From Hydrogenophilaceae bacterium (GTDB taxonomy: Bacteria > Pseudomonadota > Alphaproteobacteria > Caulobacterales > Aquidulcibacteraceae): 64,000 nucleotides of DNA. The notes beneath the pieces were generated by a model, which saw nothing but the letters and a program-made list of their open reading frames with translations, was not told where the DNA came from and ran no database searches. A program made the translations under genes and the position numbers. Position 1 is the stretch's first letter. Each line of letters starts with the position of its first letter. Where the stretch lies: contig JACAEE010000089.1 of NCBI GenBank assembly GCA_013389015.1, positions 1 to 64,000 on the forward strand, given 5' to 3'. Positions 1-11,823 of this stretch are shown piece by piece.

Positions 1-735
1 CTCGAAGCCGCGCGCCTCGGCCACCGGCTCATTGCGCATGAGCTGCGCGCGGCCGGCGTCAACGGCGATTTCGCGCCCGTCCTGGACACCCCGGCGGCGG
101 GCGCGGACCCGATCGTGGGCGACCGCGCGTTCGCGCAGACCGCCGAAGCGATCGTCGCCGCGGCGCGCGCGGCGCTCCAGGGGCTGCACGAAGGCGGCGT
201 GGCGGGCTGCATCAAGCACATCCCGGGGCACGGGCGCGCGACCGTCGACAGCCACCTGGCGCTGCCGCGGGTGGCGGAGGGGCTGAACGAACTAGGGGCC
301 GATTTCGCGCCGTTCCGCGCGTTTGCGAGCGCGGAGATGGCCATGACGGCGCATATCGTTTTCACGGCGATCGATCCGGAGCATCCCGCGACCCATTCGG
401 CGAGCGTGATCGGCGACGTCATCAGGGGTGCGATCGGCTTCAAGGGCCTTCTCGCCTCGGACGACCTCGACATGAAGGCCTTGTCGGGGCCGCTGCGGCG
501 GAGGGCGGAAAAGGCCTTCGCGGCGGGGTGCGACATCGTTCTCCAGTGCAGCGGCGTCATTGCGGATATGGAAGCCGTGGTTGCGGGCGCCCCGGCGCTC
601 GTGGGAGAGGCGGCCAAGCGGGCGGCGCGGGTTGAGGCGATCGCGCGGAAGCCGCCGGCGCCGTTCGACGCTGCCGCCGCCTGGTGGCGCTTCCGCCAGC
701 TCATGGGACCGGACGTCGGGCTGCGGCTGGCTTAA
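1..735 (+). CDS. nagZ: Beta-N-acetylhexosaminidase NagZ (5' end outside window)
   Basis: Only the C-terminal 244 codons are present and the frame is open from base 1, so the start lies upstream. NagZ (glycoside hydrolase family 3) removes GlcNAc from anhydromuropeptides in cytoplasmic cell-wall recycling. The loop motif KHIPGHG starts at base 214 and runs into VDSH, which supplies the Asp/His acid-base pair. The nucleophile motif SDDLDM starts at base 457. scpA follows 65 bases later on the same strand, an arrangement common in Caulobacterales-like genomes. The family is clear; only the N-terminus is unseen. Confidence 0.93.
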   Translation, partial: LEAARLGHRLIAHELRAAGVNGDFAPVLDTPAAGADPIVGDRAFAQTAEAIVAAARAALQGLHEGGVAGCIKHIPGHGRATVDSHLALPRVAEGLNELGADFAPFRAFASAEMAMTAHIVFTAIDPEHPATHSASVIGDVIRGAIGFKGLLASDDLDMKALSGPLRRRAEKAFAAGCDIVLQCSGVIADMEAVVAGAPALVGEAAKRAARVEAIARKPPAPFDAAAAWWRFRQLMGPDVGLRLA

Positions 736-800
736 CGCTGCGGTTTCACGGTCTGTTCCAGGTGCGGTATGCTGAAGCCGGGCGCAATGAAGTGAGCTGA

Positions 801-1598
801 ATGGCGGACGCGGACGACGACATCGAATTCGAGGCCGAGGCCGACGCGGGCGAGGCGCTCTCTTTGGCGCTCGACGGATTCGAGGGGCCGCTGGCGCTGC
901 TGCTCGACTTGGCGCGCGCCCACAAGGTCGACCTGGCGCATATTTCGGTCAGCGCGCTGGCGGACCAGTATCTGGCCTACATCGAAGCGCATGCGGCGCG
1001 GATGGACCTCGCGGCCGAGTATCTCGTGATGGCCGCGTGGCTCGCCTATCTCAAGTCGCGACTGATCCTTCCCCATCCCCAGATCACGCCGGAGGAGCCA
1101 GACCCGCAAGAGCTGGCCGCGGCGCTGAGGCTCAAACTGATGCGTCTGGAGGAGGCGCGCGCGGCGGCGAAGCGGCTGATGCAGATGCCGCAGCTGGGGC
1201 GCGACGTTTTCCTGTTCGGCGATCCCCAGCCCGTGGCGGTGACGCGGGAGACGGCGTGGCGCGCCGAACTCTTCGATCTCCTCTCCGCCTATTGCCGCGA
1301 GGCCGGCAAGCACGTGCGCCGCGAGCACAAGCTGAAGCCGCGCCGGGCCTATCCGCTGGCCGAGGCGCGGCGGCGGCTCGAGAAGGCTCTGGCCGAGATT
1401 GAGGAATGGCGCCCGATCGAGGCGGTGACGCCGCCGCCGGAGGCCGGCGCGGAGGCGCCGCCGCCCGCCTCCTATCTGGCGTCGACGTTCGGCGCGGCGC
1501 TTGAGATCGCGCGGGAGGGAAAGGTGGAGCTGCGCCAAACGGAGGCGTTCGCGCCGCTTTTCCTGCGCGCCCGCCACGAGCCGGAGCCGGCGGCGTGA
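801..1598 (+). CDS. scpA: Segregation and condensation protein A
   Basis: 265 residues. ScpA is the kleisin subunit that bridges SMC heads, with ScpB, in the bacterial condensin complex. After an acidic N-terminal tail of about 25 residues the kleisin start FEGPLALLLDLARAHKVDL is clear, and the C-terminal winged-helix part (TFGAALEIAREGKVELRQTEAFAPLFL) is typical. The stop TGA overlaps the GTG start of scpB (GTGA), so the pair is translationally coupled. Length and motifs fit the family; the assignment is secure. Confidence 0.95.
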   Translation: MADADDDIEFEAEADAGEALSLALDGFEGPLALLLDLARAHKVDLAHISVSALADQYLAYIEAHAARMDLAAEYLVMAAWLAYLKSRLILPHPQITPEEPDPQELAAALRLKLMRLEEARAAAKRLMQMPQLGRDVFLFGDPQPVAVTRETAWRAELFDLLSAYCREAGKHVRREHKLKPRRAYPLAEARRRLEKALAEIEEWRPIEAVTPPPEAGAEAPPPASYLASTFGAALEIAREGKVELRQTEAFAPLFLRARHEPEPAA

Positions 1599-2389
1599 CC
1601 GAGGGACCCCGCTCGACCAAGATCGTCTCGCGCCCGCCCGTCGCCGAGAGCATGCGCCGGATCGAGGAGGCGTTCGGGGAAGCGCCGCCGCCCGCGGCGA
1701 TGATCCCCGCCGAGGCGCCGGAGGAGGACGAGCCCCGAGCCGGCCCGTCGGAGGACGCGATCAGGGCCGCCGAGGCGCTGCTGTTCGCCTCCGGGACGCC
1801 GATCACCGCGCGCCAGCTGAGCGAAAAACTGGGGCCCGATGTGGACGTCGAGGCCGTGCTGATGACGCTCAAGCACCAATACCAGGGCCGCGGCGTGCTG
1901 CTGGTCGAGGCGGGCGGCGCGTGGCGGTTCCAGACCGCGCCCGACCTCGCGGGGTTGTTCGCCGAGAAGCGGACCGAGCCGCGAAAGCTCCCCCGGGCCG
2001 CGCTCGAGACCCTTGCGGTGATCGCCTACCACCAGCCGGCGACGCGCGCGGAAATCGAGGACATCCGCGGCGTCTCGCTCGCCAAGGGCAGTCTCGACCT
2101 CTTGATCGAGATCGGCTGGGTGCGGCCGCGGGGGAGGCGCAAGAGCCCCGGACGGCCGCTCACCTTTGGGACCACGGACGCGTTTCTGGCCCACTTCGGC
2201 CTCTCCGGCCTTGATTCCCTGCCCGGCAAGGAAGATTTGAAGGCTCTGGGGCTCCTCGAAGGCCGCGCCGCGGCGGAGGTCGAGGTTCCGCGACCGTCCG
2301 ACGAGCCGGCCCCGGACGAAGAGCCGCTGTCCGAAGGTGACGACGGCGAAGGGTTTTTCGTGGATCATCTGTCGGACGACGACGACTGA
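1595..2389 (+). CDS. scpB: Segregation and condensation protein B
   Basis: 264 residues from a GTG start that overlaps the scpA stop. ScpB is the winged-helix dimer that binds ScpA in the SMC complex. The core begins near residue 50 (AAEALLFASGTPITARQLSEKL), and the second winged helix includes LPRAALETLAVIAYHQPATRAEIEDIRGVS, written here in part. There is an N-terminal extension of about 45 residues and a strongly acidic C-terminal tail ending in DHLSDDDD. Both additions look disordered. The neighbour order scpA-scpB-tatA supports one transcription unit. Confidence 0.94.
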   Translation: MTEGPRSTKIVSRPPVAESMRRIEEAFGEAPPPAAMIPAEAPEEDEPRAGPSEDAIRAAEALLFASGTPITARQLSEKLGPDVDVEAVLMTLKHQYQGRGVLLVEAGGAWRFQTAPDLAGLFAEKRTEPRKLPRAALETLAVIAYHQPATRAEIEDIRGVSLAKGSLDLLIEIGWVRPRGRRKSPGRPLTFGTTDAFLAHFGLSGLDSLPGKEDLKALGLLEGRAAAEVEVPRPSDEPAPDEEPLSEGDDGEGFFVDHLSDDDD

Positions 2390-2408
2390 TCCCAGTCGAG
2401 GAGTTCCT

Positions 2409-2642
2409 ATGCATTTCCCCGGTCTCATTCCGCTGCTGATCGTGGTGTTTCTCGCCTTTCTCCTGTTCGGGCGGCCGGGCCGGCTTTCCGGGCTCATGGA
2501 GGACCTGGGCAAGGGCATCCGCGGGTTCCGCAAGGGGCTCTCCGATCCCAACGCCGCCAAGGACGAGGAGGCCCCCCCGCCGCAGGTCACCGCCGAGAAG
2601 GCGCGCGAGAGCGCCCGCGAAAGCGACCGCACGAACGCCTGA
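2409..2642 (+). CDS. tatA: Sec-independent translocase subunit TatA
   Basis: 77 residues. TatA oligomers form the transient passage of the twin-arginine export system. One N-terminal membrane helix (LIPLLIVVFLAFLLFG) ends in the FG hinge and is followed by an amphipathic helix (LSGLMEDLGKGIRGFRKGL) and a charged tail. I chose the ATG at 2409 because the membrane helix then lies at the very N-terminus and GAGG lies a few bases upstream; an open frame reaching back to 2337 overlaps scpB. It is first in tatA-tatB-tatC. Confidence 0.9.
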   Translation: MHFPGLIPLLIVVFLAFLLFGRPGRLSGLMEDLGKGIRGFRKGLSDPNAAKDEEAPPPQVTAEKARESARESDRTNA

Positions 2643-2679
2643 GCGCGTTCCTCACGCCCGCCCTCAACGGTGATACGCG

Positions 2680-3077
2680 ATGCTCCCGCAGCTCGGCTTC
2701 ACGGAGATTCTGCTTCTGTCCGTTCTCGCGCTCGTCGTGATCGGGCCGAAGGATTTGCCGCTGATGGCGCGCAAGATCGGGCGCTGGATGGCGCGCATGC
2801 GCGGGCTGGCGGCCGAGTTCCGCGCCGGCTTCGACGAGCTGGCGCGGCAGGCCGAACTCGATGAGCTGAAACGTGAGGTGCAGGCGCTGCGCAACGACCG
2901 CACGCTCAACGAGATCGACCGCGAAATGCGCGCGCCGCTGCCGACGACGCCGGCCGCTGCGCTGCCCGCGCCTGCGGAGACGGTCGCCCCGCCCGAAGGC
3001 GAGACGCCCGCCAACAGCGAAGCGGCGGCGGATGAGACGGCGCAGCCGCCGCCGGCCAAGGCCGCGAGCGGGGGCGC

Positions 3078-3081
<4 letters not shown>
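2680..3081 (+). CDS. tatB: Sec-independent translocase subunit TatB
   Basis: 133 residues. TatB works with TatC in recognising twin-arginine signal peptides. It has the single N-terminal helix with the TatB signature VIGPKDLPLMARKIGRW, then a long amphipathic helix (residues about 35-80) and a Pro/Ala-rich tail. The stop overlaps the tatC start (ATGA at 3078). It lies 37 bases after tatA. Confidence 0.93.
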
Positions 3082-5454
<2,373 letters not shown>

Positions 5455-5456
5455 GG

Positions 5457-5500
5457 TCCCCCTCAGTCATGCTGCGCATGACAGCGCGCAGGCGGGGGGA
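5457..5500. terminator. Long hairpin after serS
   Basis: An inner perfect 7-bp stem gtcatgc (5466-5472) / gcatgac (5476-5482) with a 3-base loop lies inside an outer stem tccccc (5457-5462) / ggggga (5495-5500). It starts just after the serS stop. No U-run follows. It could stop transcription, protect the 3' end, or be a dispersed palindromic repeat. Confidence 0.5.
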
Positions 5501-5596
5501 GCACGCGCGATGGGCGAAAGGTTGAACGCGCGCTCAAGACTCGCGTTAGGTTTCCCCCACGGCCGCTAGAGCCGGAGCAAAATCGGGAGGAGCGCC

Positions 5597-6001
5597 ATGC
5601 GCGTCATGGGCCACAATCTGCTCGCCATCCTGGTGGCGGCGATCGCCATTTATGGGATCGGGTTCCTCATCTACGGGGTCGCCATCCCGGGCGAGCAATA
5701 TATGGAAATGGCCGGCATCAGCGCGGCGGACGCGGAAGCCGCGCAATGGAAGATGCCGCTCGGCGCAATCATGCCGATCCTGATTGCGATCGGGCTCTCG
5801 TTCGCGGTCAAATGGCGCAACACGTCCGGCTGGATGGGCGGGCTGACGACGGGTTTCATCGTCGCGCTCTGCTTCCTCTTCGCCGAACGCCTCTACGGCT
5901 ACGTCTACAGCGCCGAGGACGGCCGGCTCCTTGCGGTGGACGCCGCGCACGCCTTCATCACCGCCATGGTCGGCGGCGCGATCATCGGCGCCTGGAAGTA
6001 G
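5597..6001 (+). CDS. Small multi-pass membrane protein, DUF1761-like
   Basis: 134 residues with about four hydrophobic helices: residues 5-27, 50-68, 78-94 and 112-133. The pattern [22 protein letters not shown] at the start and [10 protein letters not shown] at the end is what I recall for DUF1761 membrane proteins, whose function is unknown. A strong ribosome site (ggaggag) precedes the ATG by five bases. It stands alone between serS and surE. Confidence 0.6.
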   Translation: MRVMGHNLLAILVAAIAIYGIGFLIYGVAIPGEQYMEMAGISAADAEAAQWKMPLGAIMPILIAIGLSFAVKWRNTSGWMGGLTTGFIVALCFLFAERLYGYVYSAEDGRLLAVDAAHAFITAMVGGAIIGAWK

Positions 6002-6062
6002 CGCTGGGCGCGACTGCGCGGCTGGCTTCCCTGGCGTGGAATCCGGGCTAAGACAGCCGCGC

Positions 6063-6854
6063 ATGCGCATCCTTTGCACCAATGACGACGGCGTCCATGC
6101 GCCGGGCCTCGCCGTTCTCGAACGCATCGCGCGGCGCTTCACGGACGATGTCTGGATCATCGCGCCGGAAAGCGAGCAATCGGGCGCGTCGCGGGCGCTG
6201 ACGCTGACCGCGCCCATCCGCGTGCGCGAGGCGGGTCCCAAGCGCTACGCCGTCACCGGCACGCCGACCGACTGCGTATTGCTCGGCGTCCAGGAGCTGA
6301 TGGCGGACAAGCGCCCCGACCTCGTGCTCTCCGGCGTCAATCGCGGGCAGAACATCGCCGAGGACGTGACCATGTCAGGCACCATCGCCGGCGCCATGCA
6401 GGGCATGCAGCTCGGCATTCCGGCGGTGGCGTTCTCGCAGGCGCGCGGCTTTCGTTCGCCCGACGAGCCGATCCCCTGGGAGACGGCGCAGACCTATGGT
6501 CCAGGCGTGCTAAACGCCCTGCTCACGCAAGGCTGGCCGCTCGGCGTGGTGATGAACGTCAACTTCCCCGATCGGCTTCCGGAAGAAGTCGAGGCCGTGG
6601 AGGTCACGCGCCAGGGCTTCCGCGACCAGCACATCCTCTATGCGGACAAGCGCACCGATCTGCGCGGGCAGGCCTATTACTGGCTCGGATTCAAGGGGAA
6701 GCTGTCGACGCCGGGCGAGGGCACCGACCTCAAGGCGATCTATGAAGGGCGCATCTCGGTCACGCCGCTGCACATCGATTTAACCCACTTGGAAACCATC
6801 GCCGCGCTAAAAGGCGCGCTCGGCGGCGCGCCGCCCAAGGCCGCGCCCGGCTAG
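6063..6854 (+). CDS. surE: 5'/3'-nucleotidase SurE
   Basis: 263 residues. SurE is a metal-dependent survival phosphatase acting on nucleoside monophosphates. The start ATG at 6063 gives [15 protein letters not shown] with the metal-binding Asp pair; the conserved Ser lies in [12 protein letters not shown] and the Asn in LSGVNRGQN. An open frame extends upstream to 5931 but overlaps the previous gene without homology. It is first in the surE-pcm-M23 lipoprotein cluster, matching the classic surE-pcm-nlpD order. Confidence 0.95.
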   Translation: MRILCTNDDGVHAPGLAVLERIARRFTDDVWIIAPESEQSGASRALTLTAPIRVREAGPKRYAVTGTPTDCVLLGVQELMADKRPDLVLSGVNRGQNIAEDVTMSGTIAGAMQGMQLGIPAVAFSQARGFRSPDEPIPWETAQTYGPGVLNALLTQGWPLGVVMNVNFPDRLPEEVEAVEVTRQGFRDQHILYADKRTDLRGQAYYWLGFKGKLSTPGEGTDLKAIYEGRISVTPLHIDLTHLETIAALKGALGGAPPKAAPG

Positions 6855-6869
6855 GATGTCCATCGCGCG

Positions 6870-7511
6870 ATGAACGAGCTCGACGAACCGGAACGGCGCA
6901 TGCGCTTCGTGCTCGACATGCGCACCGCGGGCGTCACGGACGCGCGCGTGCTCGCCGCGCTCGAAGTGACGCCGCGCGCGCACTTTGCGCCCAGGCAGTT
7001 CGCGCAGCTTGCGCTGGACGACGTCGACCTGCCGATCGAAGGCGGGCAGATCATGACGAAACCATCCGTCGTCGGACGGATGCTGGCGGCCCTCGGCGCG
7101 ACCAGCGACGACGGCGTGCTGGAAGTGGGGATGGGCTCGGGCTTCCAGACGGCGGCGCTGGCGACGCTTGCGCGGCGCGTCACCGCGCTCGATCGGCGCC
7201 GCGCGCTCGTGGTGGAGGCGCGCGCCAAGCTCGCGGCGCTGTCGCTGCCGATCGTGCGCGCGCACGTGGGCGACGGGCGCCTCGGCTTCGCCGCCAACGC
7301 GCCCTATGAGCGTATCATCGTCAATGCGGCGGCGCTGGCTGCGCCGCTTGCGCTGCTCGATCAGCTGGCGCCGGGCGGGGTGCTGGTCGCGCCGATCGGC
7401 GAGGGCGATCGCGTTCGGCTCATGCGCTTCAAGCGCGGCGCCGCCGCGCCGGAGGATCTGGGGCCGATCAAGTTCGGCCCGCTCGAGGAAGGCCTCGCGG
7501 AGGAGGAATGA
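6870..7511 (+). CDS. pcm: Protein-L-isoaspartate O-methyltransferase
   Basis: 213 residues. Pcm repairs isoaspartyl damage in proteins using S-adenosylmethionine. The SAM motif I is EVGMGSGFQTAALA; upstream, the substrate region QIMTKPSVVGRMLAAL is typical. The usual PIS motif is read here as PIEGGQIMTKPS. The stop overlaps the ATG of the following lipoprotein gene, giving translational coupling. Length fits the family. Confidence 0.92.
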   Translation: MNELDEPERRMRFVLDMRTAGVTDARVLAALEVTPRAHFAPRQFAQLALDDVDLPIEGGQIMTKPSVVGRMLAALGATSDDGVLEVGMGSGFQTAALATLARRVTALDRRRALVVEARAKLAALSLPIVRAHVGDGRLGFAANAPYERIIVNAAALAAPLALLDQLAPGGVLVAPIGEGDRVRLMRFKRGAAAPEDLGPIKFGPLEEGLAEEE

Positions 7512-8446
7512 TGCGTGCAGCGGCGATCCTGGCGGCCCACCTCGCCGTGCTGACTGCGGCGAGCGGATGCGCGGCCGTGCGCACGACGGCGAACGTGACG
7601 GCCGGCGCGATCGGCGCCACCGCGGACTTCGTTGAAAGCGAGATGGCCAGCGATCCGAGCGGCACCGCCGCGCCGCCGCCGGATTCTTATGATCGCGACC
7701 AGCGCCAGGAGGCGCAGCGCCGCGCGACCTATGAAGGGACCGCGCGCGATCCATTCCCCCAGCCGGCGCCCGCCCCCGGCCACCAGGGCGCGCAGGCGCG
7801 GTACGAGCCGCCGGCAAGCCCCGATGGCGGGCCGGCGCAGGGGTCCGGCGGCTTGCGCCTGCACGTCGCGCGCGCCGGCGAGACGATGGGCTCGATCGCA
7901 GCTCAGCACGGCTATCCGGTCGAAGCGCTGGAGCGCGTGAACGGCATTGCGCCGCCCTACGAAGTGCGGCCGGGCGACGTGATCCTGTTGCCGAACACGC
8001 CGCCGCTCGCCGGCCACGCGCCGCCGCCGACTCCCGTGAGACCCCCGCCGCCGGCGATCGAGACGGCGGCGCCCGCCCGCGGGAGCGGCTTCTATGCCCG
8101 GCCTGTGGCGGGACGGATCGTCGCGCCGTTCGGCGCGCAGGCGAACGGCCGCCGTCTGGACGGCGTCGAACTGGCGGCGGCGGAGGGCGAGGCGATCGTG
8201 GCCGCGGCGGACGGCGAGGTCGTCTATGCCGGCGGCGATCTGCCGGCTTACGACCATCTTCTGCTGATCCGCCACGGCGACGGCGGCGTGACCGCCTACG
8301 GCTATGCGCGTCGGCTGCTGGTCCGGGAAGGCCAGCGCGTGCGGCGCGGGCAGGCGGTGGCGGAGGCCGGCGCGCGCGGGCGGGTGCTGTTTCAGGCGCG
8401 GCGGGGAACGACGGCGATCGATCCCGCGCCGCTCCTAGGGGATTAG
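7508..8446 (+). CDS. LysM/M23 lipoprotein, NlpD-like (degenerate peptidase site)
   Basis: 312 residues. A lipoprotein signal ends at TAASGC (Cys about residue 21). A low-complexity linker leads to one LysM domain (about residues 117-160, HVARAGETMGSIAAQHGYPV) and an M23 domain (about 195-310). The zinc-ligand positions are replaced: GVE rather than HxGxD, YGYA rather than HxH, and LFQ near the end. This is like NlpD/EnvC-type proteins, which bind peptidoglycan and activate amidases instead of cutting. The surE-pcm context fits an NlpD role. That role is inferred. Confidence 0.85.
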   Translation: MMRAAAILAAHLAVLTAASGCAAVRTTANVTAGAIGATADFVESEMASDPSGTAAPPPDSYDRDQRQEAQRRATYEGTARDPFPQPAPAPGHQGAQARYEPPASPDGGPAQGSGGLRLHVARAGETMGSIAAQHGYPVEALERVNGIAPPYEVRPGDVILLPNTPPLAGHAPPPTPVRPPPPAIETAAPARGSGFYARPVAGRIVAPFGAQANGRRLDGVELAAAEGEAIVAAADGEVVYAGGDLPAYDHLLLIRHGDGGVTAYGYARRLLVREGQRVRRGQAVAEAGARGRVLFQARRGTTAIDPAPLLGD

Positions 8447-8463
8447 GCGGCGAGGCAGCCCCG

Positions 8464-8491
8464 TTGAATTGGGTGGCGGCGCCCTTATAGT
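8464..8491 (+). promoter_or_regulatory. Candidate promoter for yajC-secDF
   Basis: TTGAAT (8464-8469) and TATAGT (8486-8491) are separated by 16 bases, in the gap between the M23 gene and yajC. It resembles a sigma-70-type promoter and would begin transcription about 100 bases ahead of yajC. It was assigned by eye only. Confidence 0.4.
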
Positions 8492-8598
8492 CCGCGCCGC
8501 TTTCGCCGGCTCCGGCGAACCGGGCGTCGGGCCGCTGGGCGGCCAGCTCCAGAAAAGCGCCGCGTCCGGGCTCCACTGGCTTTCCTCATCGGGGTTCC

Positions 8599-8958
8599 AT
8601 GCTCATTCTCACTGCGCAAGCGGCTTCCGGGACCGCCTCGGGCGCCGGCGGCGATCCGACTATGGCGATCATCGTCCAGTTCCTGCCGATCGTCCTCATC
8701 GTCGTCATCTTCTACTTCCTGCTCATCCGTCCGCAGCAGCGGCGGATGAAGGCGCACCAGGCGATGATCCAGGGCTTGAAACGCGGCGACGTGGTGGTCA
8801 CGTCCGGCGGCATGATCGGCAAGGTGAAATCGGTCGCTGATGACGAGGTGCGCGTGGAATTGGCGCCCAACGTGGAAGTGCGAGTCGTGCGTCACACCAT
8901 TTCGGAAGTGCGCGCCAAGACGGAGCCAGCGCCGGCGAACGATTCCTCCGCGAGCTGA
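8599..8958 (+). CDS. yajC: Preprotein translocase subunit YajC
   Basis: 119 residues. YajC is the small inner-membrane partner of SecDF. A single membrane helix (about residues 27-46, IIVQFLPIVLIVVIFYFLLI) is followed by the invariant RPQQRRMKAHQAM stretch and the YajC beta domain (LKRGDVVVTSGGMIGKV). The gene begins the yajC-secD-secF cluster, with secD 105 bases downstream. Confidence 0.95.
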   Translation: MLILTAQAASGTASGAGGDPTMAIIVQFLPIVLIVVIFYFLLIRPQQRRMKAHQAMIQGLKRGDVVVTSGGMIGKVKSVADDEVRVELAPNVEVRVVRHTISEVRAKTEPAPANDSSAS

Positions 8959-9063
8959 GCATGCGCCGGACGCGCGTCTGGATCGGCCCGGCGGCGCCTG
9001 CAGCAGCGCGCTCGGCGCCTTTCCGCACAGCTCCAAGCATTGGCGTCCAGGAGGCGCATTGAC

Positions 9064-10683
9064 ATGTTGCAGGTCGCCCGTTGGCGCATCATTCTCGTCC
9101 TTGTCGTGACCGTCATCGGGGCGCTGTTCGCCGCGCCGAACGTGCTGCCCCCAAACGTGCTTGAGCGCATGCCGAGCTTCGTGCGCGGCTCGACGATGAA
9201 TCTCGGGCTCGACCTGCAAGGCGGCTCGCAGCTCCTCCTCGAGGTCGACCTGGCGACCCTACGACAGCAGCGGCTGGAACAGATCGCCGACGACATGTCG
9301 CGACAGCTGCGCGAATCCGATCCGCGCATCCGCGCCGTGCGGCGCGGCATCCAGGGCGGCGTCGCCCGCGTCCGGCTCAACGACCCCAGCGAAATGGAGC
9401 GCGCGCTCGAGCGGTTGCAGGAGATCGTCTCGCCGATCCAGGTGAACCAGTTCGGCAACAGCGAACCCGACGTCGTGTTCCGCGACGCTGGCGACGGCGT
9501 GATCGAGGCCCGGGTGACGGAGGTGGCGCTCACGCAGCTCGCCCGGCAGTCGGTGCGCCAGTCGATCGAAGTCATCCGCCGCCGCGTCGATCCCACGGGC
9601 GTGGCGGAAGTCACGATCGTGCCGCAGGGCGATGACCGCATCGTCGTCCAGGCGCCGGGCGAGAGCGACCCGGAAGTGCTGCGCGAGCGCATCGGCCAGA
9701 CCGCGCTCCTGACGTTCCACCTGCCGGCGGAGAACGTCGACCCCATCGATGCGCAGGAAGGCCGGTTGCCGTCCGACGCGGCCTTTTTCCCGTACGCCAA
9801 CCAGGAGGAGCGCCCCGGCGGCGTTGTGGTCCGCCGCCGCCCTGAACTGACGGGCGAATATCTCAACAACGCTCGCGCCGGCTTCGATGCGCAGACCAAC
9901 GAATCGGTGGTCAATTTCCGCTTCAACGGGCGCGGCTCACGGATCTTCTGCAACATCTCCAGCGACAATGTCGGGCGCCAGTTCGCGATCGTCCTCGACG
10001 GCCAGGTGCTGACCGATCCGGTGTTCAACGAGCCCATCTGCGGCGGCTCCGGGCAGATCAGCGGCTCGTTCACGCCGCAGAGCGCGCAGGAGCTGGCCCT
10101 GCTGTTGAACGCGGGGGCGCTGCCGGTGCCGCTGACGGTGATCGAAGAGCGCACCGTGGGCGCCGAACTCGGGCAGGACGCGATCAATTCGGGCGCGCTC
10201 GCCGGAATCATCGGCGCGATCGCGACGCTCATCTTCATGGCGCTCGCCTACGGCCTTTTCGGGCTCATCGCCTGCGTGGCGCTGGTCGTGAACGGCATCC
10301 TGATCGTGGCGGCGATGTCGCTGGTGGGCGCTGCGCTGACCTTGCCGGGCATAGCGGGCCTCATTCTCACCATCGCCATGGCGGTCGACGCCAACGTGCT
10401 CATCTATGAGCGCATGCGCGAGGAGCAGGCGCAGGGGCGCGGGCCGGCGCTGGCGATCGACGCGGGATTCTCGCGCGCCATGGTCACCATCATCGACGCG
10501 AACCTGACGACCATCCTCGCCGCGCTCATTCTTTTCCAATTCGGCGTCGGGCCGGTCCGCGGCTTTGCGTGGACGCTGTCGATCGGCGTGATCACGTCGG
10601 TGTTCACCGCCGTGCTGGTGACGCAGATTCTGCTGGCGCTGTGGTACCGCGCCGCGCGGCCGAAGAAGTTGCCGATCTATTGA
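9064..10683 (+). CDS. secD: Protein translocase subunit SecD
   Basis: 539 residues. SecD, with SecF, uses the proton gradient to pull exported proteins across the inner membrane. The first helix is at residues about 8-25; the periplasmic P1 region has GLDLQGGSQLLLEVD and DPTGVAEVTIVPQG; the C-terminal RND-type bundle has MAVDANVLIYERMREE. I chose the ATG at 9064 because aggagg lies nine bases upstream; an ATG at 9040 is in frame but lacks such a site. secF follows after 19 bases. Confidence 0.96.
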   Translation: MLQVARWRIILVLVVTVIGALFAAPNVLPPNVLERMPSFVRGSTMNLGLDLQGGSQLLLEVDLATLRQQRLEQIADDMSRQLRESDPRIRAVRRGIQGGVARVRLNDPSEMERALERLQEIVSPIQVNQFGNSEPDVVFRDAGDGVIEARVTEVALTQLARQSVRQSIEVIRRRVDPTGVAEVTIVPQGDDRIVVQAPGESDPEVLRERIGQTALLTFHLPAENVDPIDAQEGRLPSDAAFFPYANQEERPGGVVVRRRPELTGEYLNNARAGFDAQTNESVVNFRFNGRGSRIFCNISSDNVGRQFAIVLDGQVLTDPVFNEPICGGSGQISGSFTPQSAQELALLLNAGALPVPLTVIEERTVGAELGQDAINSGALAGIIGAIATLIFMALAYGLFGLIACVALVVNGILIVAAMSLVGAALTLPGIAGLILTIAMAVDANVLIYERMREEQAQGRGPALAIDAGFSRAMVTIIDANLTTILAALILFQFGVGPVRGFAWTLSIGVITSVFTAVLVTQILLALWYRAARPKKLPIY

Positions 10684-10702
10684 GCTTTCCAGGACCAAGC
10701 TG

Positions 10703-11761
10703 ATGAAATGGCCGCTGATCAGAAACCTGCCGAACGAGACGAAATTCACCTATGTCAAGTTCGCCGGCTTCGCCGCATTCCTCTCGATCGCTGCAGTGCT
10801 GGCGACATTCACGTCCGTCCTCACCGGCGGATTCCGCGAAAACCCGATCGCGATCTACCAGAACGCTGAGGGCTCGCCGCTCGACAAGGCCGGCGCGGTG
10901 CTGGCGCGCGGCTTCAATCTCGGAATCGATTTCAAGGGCGGCACCTCGATGATCGTCGCCGCGCCGGAGGAAATCGATCTGGAGGCGCTTCGCGGCGCGC
11001 TGTCGGCCATGCAGCTTGGCGACGTGCAGGTGCAAGAGACGACGGGGCCGCGCGACGACGCCAGCAACCTCCACTATGCGACGCTGCGCTACGAGAGTCC
11101 TTCGGATGCGCGGGCCGCGATCGTCGCTTCGCAGGTCGAGAACAGGGTCGAGGCGCTCATCCCCGACAGCGAGGTGCGCGATCGCCAGGTGGTTGGGCCC
11201 AAGGTCTCAGGCGAATTGTTCTCATCGGGCCTCATCGCGCTCGGCCTCGCGATCCTGCTGATGCTGATCTACATCTGGTTCCGGTTCGAGTGGCAGTTCG
11301 GGCTGGGCGCGGTGCTTGCGCTCTTCCATGACGTCATCTTGACGCTCGGCCTCTTCTCGATCTTCCGTCTTGAGTTCACGCTCACGATCATCGCGGCGCT
11401 TTTGACCATCATCGGCTATTCGATGAACGACACGGTCGTCGTGTTCGACCGCATCCGCGAGAATCTCCGCAAGTTCAAGAAAATGCCGCTTGGCCAAGTG
11501 ATCGACCTGTCGCTGAACCAGACGCTCTCGCGCACGATCATCACCGGCTGCACGGCGCTCCTGGCGCTCGGGGGGCTGCTCTATATCGGGGGCGAGGCGC
11601 TCTCTGGCTTCGCGATCGCGATGATCTTCGGGATCGTGATCGGCACCTATTCCTCGCTCTACGTGGCCGCGCCCGCCATCCTCATCTGGGGGGTTCGCCG
11701 GGGCGGGGAAAGCGAAGCTTCGCAAAGAAGCCGGGCTGACCTTGCGGAAAATCGGCCTTAA
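10703..11761 (+). CDS. secF: Protein translocase subunit SecF
   Basis: 352 residues. SecF is the partner of SecD. N-terminal helix about residues 20-40, then FNLGIDFKGGTSM and a five-helix bundle with GYSMNDTVVVFDRIREN, the signature of the family. The C-terminus is a short charged tail. It lies close after secD, so co-transcription is expected. Confidence 0.96.
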   Translation: MKWPLIRNLPNETKFTYVKFAGFAAFLSIAAVLATFTSVLTGGFRENPIAIYQNAEGSPLDKAGAVLARGFNLGIDFKGGTSMIVAAPEEIDLEALRGALSAMQLGDVQVQETTGPRDDASNLHYATLRYESPSDARAAIVASQVENRVEALIPDSEVRDRQVVGPKVSGELFSSGLIALGLAILLMLIYIWFRFEWQFGLGAVLALFHDVILTLGLFSIFRLEFTLTIIAALLTIIGYSMNDTVVVFDRIRENLRKFKKMPLGQVIDLSLNQTLSRTIITGCTALLALGGLLYIGGEALSGFAIAMIFGIVIGTYSSLYVAAPAILIWGVRRGGESEASQRSRADLAENRP

Positions 11762-11823
11762 GCTCAGTACGGATCATCTGTCGGCGGATGGTGCACTCTC
11801 CGCCTTCGCATCGGGAGAAGCTC

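Noticed and set aside
6807-8576. Minus-strand open frame antisense to pcm and the M23 gene
   Set aside because: Arg/Pro-rich compositional frame; both plus-strand genes have clear domains.
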